From Pelotomaculum sp. (GTDB lineage Bacteria; Bacillota; Desulfotomaculia; Desulfotomaculales; Pelotomaculaceae): DNA of 10,489 nucleotides. The translations under genes were made by a program, and so were the position numbers. Below are positions 6,580 through 10,489 of the stretch, one piece after another. Where the stretch lies: NCBI GenBank assembly GCA_022839445.1, contig JALHFC010000088.1, positions 1 through 10,489 of the forward strand. The letters are read 5' to 3'. The notes under the pieces were generated by a model, which saw nothing but the letters and a program-made list of their open reading frames with translations, was not told where the DNA came from and made no database searches. The stretch's first letter is position 1, and each line of letters opens with the position of its first letter.

Positions 6580-6748
6580 CGGCAAGTGCTTAGCTGGCCA
6601 GAGTCACCGTCCCCATGGCGGGGAAACCCTTTAATCTGGATGAAATAACCAAAGTGGCAAGGGGGTTTTGGCACAAAAGTTGACAACAACCCCGTCACCC
6701 TGGCAACATGACAGCGGACCTGCCAAAGTCACCGTCCCCGTGGCAGGT
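6574..6748. repeat. Cluster of REP-like repeats
   Basis: Two 23-base copies, 6597-6619 and 6722-6744, match at 21 of 23 positions and share AGTCACCGTCCCC between GCCA and TGGC. The second is enlarged by flanking bases to perfect 8-bp arms ACCTGCCA (6718-6725) and TGGCAGGT (6741-6748) with a 15-base loop. In addition GGGTGACGG (6574-6582) and CCGTCACCC (6692-6700) form a perfect 9-bp inverted pair 127 bases across. All share the GACGGTGAC-type core. The cluster directly follows the transposase remnant and ends 35 bases before the alcohol dehydrogenase start. Confidence 0.75.
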
Positions 6749-6783
6749 TGCAGGTTGATAATTTACGAAGGGAGCCAAATAAA

Positions 6784-7956
6784 ATGAGTTTTCGTTATTA
6801 TGTGCCAACAAGGGCGCTTTTTGGCGCGGGAATGCTGGACCGTCTGCACAGGCAGGCTATGCCTGGCAAAAAGGCGATGATCGTCATCTCTAACGGCAAG
6901 TCAGCCAGGGCCGGCGGTTACCTTGCCCGTACGGAAAAACAGCTGCAAATGGCAGGGGTAGAGTCGGTTGTGTTTGACAAGATACAGCCGAATCCGCAAA
7001 AAACAACCGTTGAAGAAGGTGGCGCTTTTGCCCGGGAAAACAGCTGTGATTTTATCGTTGCCCTAGGCGGCGGTAGTGTAATGGACGCTTCAAAAGCAAT
7101 TGCAGTGGCGGCAACTAACTTAGGCGATCTGTGGGATTACGCTATCAGCAAAACCGGTAAGGCCATGCCAATCAAGAATAAGCCCCTTCCTATAATTGCG
7201 CTCCCAACGACCGCAGGCACTGGTAGCGAAACAGATGCGTTGGGCGTTATTACCAAAGTAGAAACGCCCGAAAAAATTGGTTTTGGTTTCATTGATGAGT
7301 TATTCCCGAAAATCGCGATCATAGATCCTGAGCTGACGCTTAATGTGCCGCCTAAATTCACGGCCTATCAAGGCTTTGACGCACTATTCCATAGTGTTGA
7401 GGGCTATATTTCAAAACGCGCCAACCTGATGAGCGATATGATGAGCACCACCGCCATCAAATACATCAGCCATAACTTGCCCAAAGTAGTACATGACGGT
7501 ACTGATTTGGACGCCCGGGAGAAGGTGGCGTTTGGCAGCTATCTTTCTGGTATTGTGATGGTGGTTGGATCCACTACCAGTCAGCATTCATTGGAGCATG
7601 CCATGAGCGCATACCATCAAGAGTTGCCACATGGTGCGGGACTGATCATGCTTAGTAAGGCGTATTTCAAATTTTTCATCGATAAACACACATGTGACGA
7701 CCGTTTTATCCATATGGCAAAATTAATGGGTAAGGAAGATGCAAGCAAGCCGGAGGACTTCATCACGATATTGGTTAAGCTCCAGGAGGACTGCGGCGTT
7801 GCCGGTTTGAAGATGTCCGAATACGGTATTAGGCCTAAGGAATTTAGAACCCTGGCTGAAAATGCAATGGACACCATGGGACGCCTATTCAAAAACGACA
7901 GAACCCCCTTAAGTATCGAAGAATGCATCGCCATCTACGAGAAATCCTATAAATAA
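6784..7956 (+). CDS. Iron-containing (type III) alcohol dehydrogenase
   Basis: A cytosolic NAD(P)-dependent oxidoreductase of 390 residues, the usual family length, that interconverts alcohols and aldehydes. The nucleotide-binding GGGS is at 95-98 with Asp101 after it (VALGGGSVMDASKA), and the family signature PTTAGTGSE at 141-149. The metal ligands appear as Asp199 and His203 (GFDALFHSVEGY), His268 in QHSLEH, and His283 in ELPHGAG; the spacing between the last two is one residue longer than in E. coli FucO. His272 corresponds to the additional conserved His. The start ATG 6784 has AAGGGAG 9 bases upstream. Substrate cannot be read from sequence; relatives act on ethanol, butanol, 1,3-propanediol or lactaldehyde. 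It stands alone, with no adjacent fermentation gene. The reading frame is clean, in contrast to several neighbours. Confidence 0.93.
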   Translation: MSFRYYVPTRALFGAGMLDRLHRQAMPGKKAMIVISNGKSARAGGYLARTEKQLQMAGVESVVFDKIQPNPQKTTVEEGGAFARENSCDFIVALGGGSVMDASKAIAVAATNLGDLWDYAISKTGKAMPIKNKPLPIIALPTTAGTGSETDALGVITKVETPEKIGFGFIDELFPKIAIIDPELTLNVPPKFTAYQGFDALFHSVEGYISKRANLMSDMMSTTAIKYISHNLPKVVHDGTDLDAREKVAFGSYLSGIVMVVGSTTSQHSLEHAMSAYHQELPHGAGLIMLSKAYFKFFIDKHTCDDRFIHMAKLMGKEDASKPEDFITILVKLQEDCGVAGLKMSEYGIRPKEFRTLAENAMDTMGRLFKNDRTPLSIEECIAIYEKSYK

Positions 7957-7974
7957 GGGACAAGGGGACAGGTT
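7957..7974. repeat. REP half-site directly after the alcohol dehydrogenase stop
   Basis: GGGACAAGGGGACAGGTT begins at the first base after TAA. It resembles one arm of the GGGGAC-containing REP elements of this window, but I see no matching second arm within the next 150 bases. Probably a degraded or half element. Confidence 0.4.
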
Positions 7975-8086
7975 GTGCGCTAAGATAAGGGTGTATCATA
8001 TAGCGGGTTTTGGACAGCATCAGGCGAGCGCCAGTGAATTCCTCCCGGTGTTGCTGGAAAAAATCAGGGAACACAAGGGAAGGTAA
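7973..8086 (+). pseudogene. Unidentified gene tail
   Basis: After the REP half-site a frame reads LCAKIRVYHIAGFGQHQASA then SEFLPVLLEKIREHKGR and TAA at 8084-8086. The composition (helical amphipathic end, charged last residues) looks like the C-terminus of a real protein. There is no start with a convincing ribosome binding site and nothing coding-like upstream in frame. I do not recognise the family. It may be a remnant whose 5' part was replaced by the REP sequence, or a short peptide gene. Confidence 0.35.
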
Positions 8087-8110
8087 AACTAGAGAGGGGT
8101 AGGGCAATTA

Positions 8111-8968
8111 GTGGTCAATAAACTAATCAAGGCGGCGAGCAAGGGTGACCCGCCGGAAAAGATCAGGTACCTGGTTAGGGAAAAAGGCATGGATGTAGAC
8201 GCGCGTGATGAAAACGGCATGAGTTCTTTGATCTATGCATCTTATTTTGGGCACAAGGATCTGGTTGTAGAGCTACTGGAGTTGGGGGCGGATGTAAACG
8301 CCTGCGGGAACAGTGGTGTCACTGTCTTGATGGCTGCCCTGCAGAATGCTGCTAATGAGGATATTGCCAGGTTTCTGATTGACAGGGGGGCCGATGTCAA
8401 CGCCTGTGACGGGCAGGGCTTGACCCCGCTCATGACCGCTATTTACACCGACAGCAACGAGATGACGCTATATTTGCTTGAAAAAGGGGCCGATGTTGGC
8501 GTTAAAAACTCCAAGGGGTGGACAGCCCTCGACCTGGCCAAGCAGAAGGGAAACCACCGGCTTTTACAGATCCTGCACCGGGCTGGTTCTTTTAAAAACG
8601 CTGACCTGATTTACGCAGCTAGGATTGGTGATGTGGACTGGCTAAACGAAATGATAGAAGGTGGCGCGGACGTCAACGCCGGCAACGAAGACCGGGAGAC
8701 TCCCCTTATCTGGGCTGCTTTCAACGGCCATTACAAAGTAGTCAAGACCCTGTTGGATCACGGGGCTAGAGTAAACGATAGGGGCGAAGAAGGGTGGAGC
8801 GCCCTAATGGCCGCAGTGGAAACCGGACATGAAGAGATAGTGAAACTATTACTGGAAAGGGGCGCCGATGTGAGTCCGCAAACCGACCAGGGTGACACGG
8901 CGCTAACTTTAGCCCAAAAAAACGGGCACAGCAATATCGAAAATTTAATTCAGGCTGCCGGGGGATAG
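8111..8968 (+). CDS. Ankyrin-repeat protein
   Basis: This 285-residue protein is built almost wholly of ankyrin repeats, which serve protein-protein binding. About eight or nine units including caps can be seen, at roughly 3-33, 35-67, 68-101, 102-134, 135-160, 163-193, 194-226, 227-259 and 260-285. Typical cores are LVVELLELGADVNA, IARFLIDRGADVNACD, TPLIWAAFNGHYKVVKTLL and EEIVKLLLERGADVS. The unit near 150-165 is irregular (LHRAGSFKNADLIYAARIGD) and divides the protein into two blocks. There is no signal peptide or membrane segment, so it should be cytosolic. The start is GTG 8111 with AGGG six bases upstream. No effector or catalytic domain is attached and the partner is unknown; the neighbours give no clear hint. 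Confidence 0.93.
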   Translation: MVNKLIKAASKGDPPEKIRYLVREKGMDVDARDENGMSSLIYASYFGHKDLVVELLELGADVNACGNSGVTVLMAALQNAANEDIARFLIDRGADVNACDGQGLTPLMTAIYTDSNEMTLYLLEKGADVGVKNSKGWTALDLAKQKGNHRLLQILHRAGSFKNADLIYAARIGDVDWLNEMIEGGADVNAGNEDRETPLIWAAFNGHYKVVKTLLDHGARVNDRGEEGWSALMAAVETGHEEIVKLLLERGADVSPQTDQGDTALTLAQKNGHSNIENLIQAAGG

Positions 8969-8979
8969 TGGAGCACAAG

Positions 8980-9044
8980 GAGCACAGGGGGGCGGTTCTT
9001 TTGTGTCGTCTAAGACGACACAAAAGAACCGCCCCCCTGTGCTC
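8980..9044. repeat. Perfect REP palindrome, 31-bp arms
   Basis: Arms at 8980-9010 and 9014-9044 are exact reverse complements with loop TAA. The arm starts GAGCACAGGGGGGCGG and ends TTTTGTGTCGTC. A partial extra copy of the end, GAGCACAAGG (8971-8980), precedes it, the same duplicated-end arrangement as in the element at 217-367. It lies 12 bases after the ankyrin gene stop. No T-run follows on either strand, so a dedicated terminator role is not evident, though a stem this strong could block transcription or exonucleases. Confidence 0.9.
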
Positions 9045-9049
9045 TTAAA

Positions 9050-9087
9050 TTTGGTAAAATAGGAGAGGTGGAAACAATTTTACCAAA
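9050..9087. promoter_or_regulatory. 11-bp inverted repeat upstream of the sigma factor gene
   Basis: TTTGGTAAAAT (9050-9060) and ATTTTACCAAA (9077-9087) are perfect complements around 16 bases that contain AGGAGAGGTGG. It could be an operator for a dimeric regulator, or an RNA hairpin that displays a ribosome-binding-site-like loop. From GTG 9068 a 27-codon frame (METILPKYRVLLTETQKRC...) runs to 9151, but the Shine-Dalgarno is too close to it for confidence. No clear -35/-10 pair for the sigma gene was found nearby. Confidence 0.45.
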
Positions 9088-9172
9088 ATACCGCGTCCTT
9101 TTAACAGAAACACAGAAACGGTGTAATGCAAAGTTGGATCTGTCGTATTAACTTAGTGAGGGGCAATGTTTA

Positions 9173-9748
9173 ATGAGTCCGACGCAAAAGACCAAAAGCC
9201 GGGATCGGGATCTTGTGGCCCGGTGCGTTCATGATCCAGTTGCTTTTGCAGAATTATATGATCACTATTTCCCCTACATATATAAATATTTTCTGTACCG
9301 TGTCGGGAACACACATGAGACCGAGGATCTTACCAGCAGGGTTTTTGAGCGCGTTGTGGCAAAAATTAGGGGCTACCGGGAGGACAAAGCGCCTTTTAAA
9401 AACTGGATCTTTTCTATCGCTCATAATACTTTGGTCGACCACATACGCCTCAAGAAAAGAAATAAGTGTGTGCCGGTGGAGATGATGGGTCAGATTGCAT
9501 GCGCTGGTGACAGCCTTGCGGACGCCATGATCCGCGGGGAAGAGTTGGTCATACTGTTGAACGCTATTAAAAATCTTAGTGAACGGGAGAGGGAGTTAAT
9601 TAGTCTAAAATTTGCTACGGGATTGACCAATGTTGCAATATCCGAAATTACCGGTCTGACAAAAAGTAATGTAGCTACAATCATCTACCGGGCGGTAAAA
9701 AAGTTGAGGTCCGAGCTAGACGCTTTGGGGTGGGATTCAAATGATTAA
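9173..9748 (+). CDS. ECF-type RNA polymerase sigma factor
   Basis: A 191-residue sigma-70 family protein with only the two domains that define ECF factors. Region 2 is at about 24-95: AFAELYDHYFPYIYKYFLYR, HETEDLTSRVFERV and the -10-recognising NWIFSIAHNTLVDHIR. Region 4 is at about 125-182: LSERERELISLKFATGLTNV then EITGLTKSNVATIIYRAVKK, the helix-turn-helix for the -35. The start ATG 9173 has GAGGGG 9 bases upstream; ATG 9166 is in another frame. The gene overlaps the next by 8 bases, so the two are translationally coupled, as is usual for an ECF factor and its anti-sigma partner. Its regulon is unknown; the coupled locus is the first candidate. Confidence 0.93.
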   Translation: MSPTQKTKSRDRDLVARCVHDPVAFAELYDHYFPYIYKYFLYRVGNTHETEDLTSRVFERVVAKIRGYREDKAPFKNWIFSIAHNTLVDHIRLKKRNKCVPVEMMGQIACAGDSLADAMIRGEELVILLNAIKNLSERERELISLKFATGLTNVAISEITGLTKSNVATIIYRAVKKLRSELDALGWDSND

Positions 9749-10151
9749 CGAAAAAGAATTGGCTGAACGTTTTAGCCTAGACATAGACAAGTTAATCTTA
9801 AATCCGGCGGCAAAGATAACTCCTGCCGGGCCGTTGCCGGATGAATATTTGCGGCATATTGATCTAGCAAGGTTTATGGTGACGGCGGCTTTAACCAGCC
9901 ATTACCGGATCCGGGAGAAACTTAAGCGATACATAATGGATCGGGTGGCTAACCCTGGTAGAAGTAACGCTAAAGTACTTGGGGACGGTGAACTGGACGA
10001 TGACCAGCTAGAGCTGGTGGCGGCAGGAACGGGCAGCGAGGTAAATTATGATCAGCAAGAGGTATTTATCTGCAGCCGCAACGCATCTACCATAGAAGGC
10101 AGCATTTGCCCGGACTGTGGGAGGCCCAAGGGTTTACACCCAGGGGGATGA
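9741..10151 (+). CDS. Sigma-coupled protein: anti-sigma-like N-terminus, leader-like motif, Cys-rich tail
   Basis: 136 residues; I do not recognise it as a whole. The ATG at 9741 lies within the end of the sigma gene. The N-terminal part (about 1-70) is helical; EYLRHIDLARFMVTA then SHYRIREKLKRY resembles the segment ahead of the membrane anchor in ECF anti-sigma proteins of the type LARxLxxADFSxESRIRESLR, but no membrane helix follows. At 82-98 comes DGELDDDQLELVAAGTG, which looks like the end of a RiPP leader of the Nif11/double-glycine kind (LSDDELExVAGG), with AG where GG is usual. The tail has Cys111, Cys123 and Cys126 (ICSRN and SICPDCGRPKG). The CPDC could be half a zinc site. Near 10130 the frame may be shifted: see the entry at 10096-10275. 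Possible roles are a soluble anti-sigma factor, a RiPP precursor or a fusion of both. Confidence 0.6.
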   Translation: MINEKELAERFSLDIDKLILNPAAKITPAGPLPDEYLRHIDLARFMVTAALTSHYRIREKLKRYIMDRVANPGRSNAKVLGDGELDDDQLELVAAGTGSEVNYDQQEVFICSRNASTIEGSICPDCGRPKGLHPGG

Positions 10152-10275
10152 AAACGGCGTACGCTATAGCGGGAAACTTGATTACCGCCTACCCCGCCTA
10201 CCGCCCGCGCTGAAGCCTCCTGTAAGTAAAACCCAAGCTGTGGATTTCTGTGCCGGCTGGAGCAACGCGGGCTGA
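10096..10275 (+). other. Open frame overlapping and extending beyond the 136-residue protein
   Basis: In the +1 frame relative to the upstream gene, the sequence is open for 59 codons to TGA 10273-10275. Its second half looks coding: VYTQGDENGVRYSGKLDYRL, then a Pro-rich PRLPPALKPPVSKTQ, and the end AVDFCAGWSNAG. Removing one G from the run at 10130-10132 would fuse CPDCGRPK of the upstream protein directly to VYTQGDENG. So this is either the true C-terminus of that protein after a one-base shift, or a separate short peptide from GTG 10117. The ending, with one Cys and one Trp among small residues, is the kind of tail a modified peptide could have; that last point is inference. A competing 21-codon frame from ATG 10148 (MKTAYAIAGN...) overlaps the stop as ATGA. 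Confidence 0.35.
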
Positions 10276-10318
10276 TCGGCCATGATGACGGGTGATTATG
10301 TACAGTAAGGGGAGTTAT

Positions 10319-10489
10319 ATGCTGCCGATAATTACGCTGCATTTAAGGGATGACATAACTGTTCAAATGGCGTAAAGGGGGCGGAATAGTACTATACGAC
10401 GGCGCCCGGGCGTTGCCGCTAAAAAAGGCCAGTCCCGGCGCGGTAAAAGCCTTGCTGCGTCTATCCGCAGGCGGGGCCACAAAGGAAGA
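10319..10489 (+). CDS. Probable RRE-type (RiPP leader-binding) protein, N-terminus, apparent frameshift, runs off the window
   Basis: ATG 10319 has a strong GGGGAG five bases upstream and reads MLPIITLHLRDDITVQMA, then stops at TAA 10373-10375. One base over, the frame continues without a stop to the window end: KGGGIVLYDGARALPLKKAS then PGAVKALLRLSAGGATKE. Joined, the pattern (a LRDD start, strand GGGIVLYDG, ARAL, a helix, then GGATKE) resembles the PqqD-like winged helix at the start of TOMM cyclodehydratase/ThiF-type leader-binding proteins, e.g. DGxRALxLxxxxLLxLLDGTRTxEE. Deleting a single G near 10370 would restore one frame, so a sequencing error or a fresh mutation is possible. The rest of the gene is outside the window, so the catalytic domain that would confirm it is not seen. 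Confidence 0.45.

Noticed and set aside
6680..6709. TTGACA at 6680-6685 as the -35 of the alcohol dehydrogenase promoter
   Set aside because: No acceptable -10 lies 16-18 bases downstream (best CAACAT), and the box lies within the REP cluster.
6574..6748. Regular short repeats as a CRISPR array
   Set aside because: There are only two full units, with internal palindromes, unequal spacing and no cas genes; they fit REP elements.
7617..7934. 105-codon minus-strand frame within the alcohol dehydrogenase
   Set aside because: It is a shadow of the real gene on the plus strand, with no start signal of its own.
8980..9044. Strong hairpin as a rho-independent terminator for the ankyrin gene
   Set aside because: No T-run follows the stem on either strand; the family resemblance to 217-367 shows it is a REP-type repeat.
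9100..9125. TTAACA with TGTAAT as a promoter for the sigma gene
   Set aside because: The spacer is only 15 bases, too short for a confident call.

Overview
This window looks like accessory chromosome of an anaerobic, low-to-mid GC Firmicute. Clostridial-type Peptococcaceae (Desulfotomaculum/Pelotomaculum relatives) is my best guess. That is an inference from gene content, Shine-Dalgarno strength and a REP family (arms such as GGGGACGGTTCTTTTGTGTC) that I associate with those genomes; there is no rRNA or other marker gene here to settle it.

Layout. (1) 2-220: the 3' end of a GGDEF diguanylate cyclase on the + strand, whose stop codon lies inside a REP-type inverted repeat (217-367). (2) 372-4009, minus strand: a copper-homeostasis locus in transcription order csoR, copA, then a broken copZ. 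A CsoR-like operator lies exactly between the -35 and -10 of the csoR promoter (4051-4080). (3) 4110-4783, plus strand: a MerR-type promoter with a 19-bp spacer, a MerR/TipAS regulator broken by an internal deletion that leaves an intact TipAS-like ligand domain with its own ribosome binding site, and a terminator. (4) 4784-5116: noncoding, with two diverged copies of a 63-68 bp element. (5) 5117-6192, minus strand: a BMP-family substrate-binding lipoprotein whose C-terminus is lost through an out-of-frame deletion; its original tail is still readable. (6) 6193-6783: a promoter for the BMP gene, a dead C-terminal remnant of a Y1 REP-associated transposase (RAYT) and a cluster of REP-like repeats. 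(7) 6784-7956: an intact iron-type alcohol dehydrogenase, then a REP half-site and an unidentified gene tail. (8) 8111-8968: an ankyrin-repeat protein, followed by a perfect 31-bp-arm REP palindrome. (9) 9173-10489: an ECF sigma factor translationally coupled to a 136-residue protein that joins an anti-sigma-like N-terminus to a motif resembling a RiPP leader, then short peptide frames, then the start of what reads like an RRE (PqqD-like/TOMM leader-binding) protein that runs off the window.

How the genes work together. csoR and copA form a standard copper-sensing and export module; copZ, which would deliver Cu(I), is dead. The last 1.3 kb is the best candidate for an undescribed system: a sigma-factor-controlled peptide-modification locus. 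That reading rests on motifs only. At least four genes (copZ, merR/tipA, bmp, RAYT) carry deletions, frameshifts or in-frame stops, and the last gene has an apparent one-base shift. The stretch is therefore either decaying or contains sequence errors, and frame breaks near the right end should be checked against reads.
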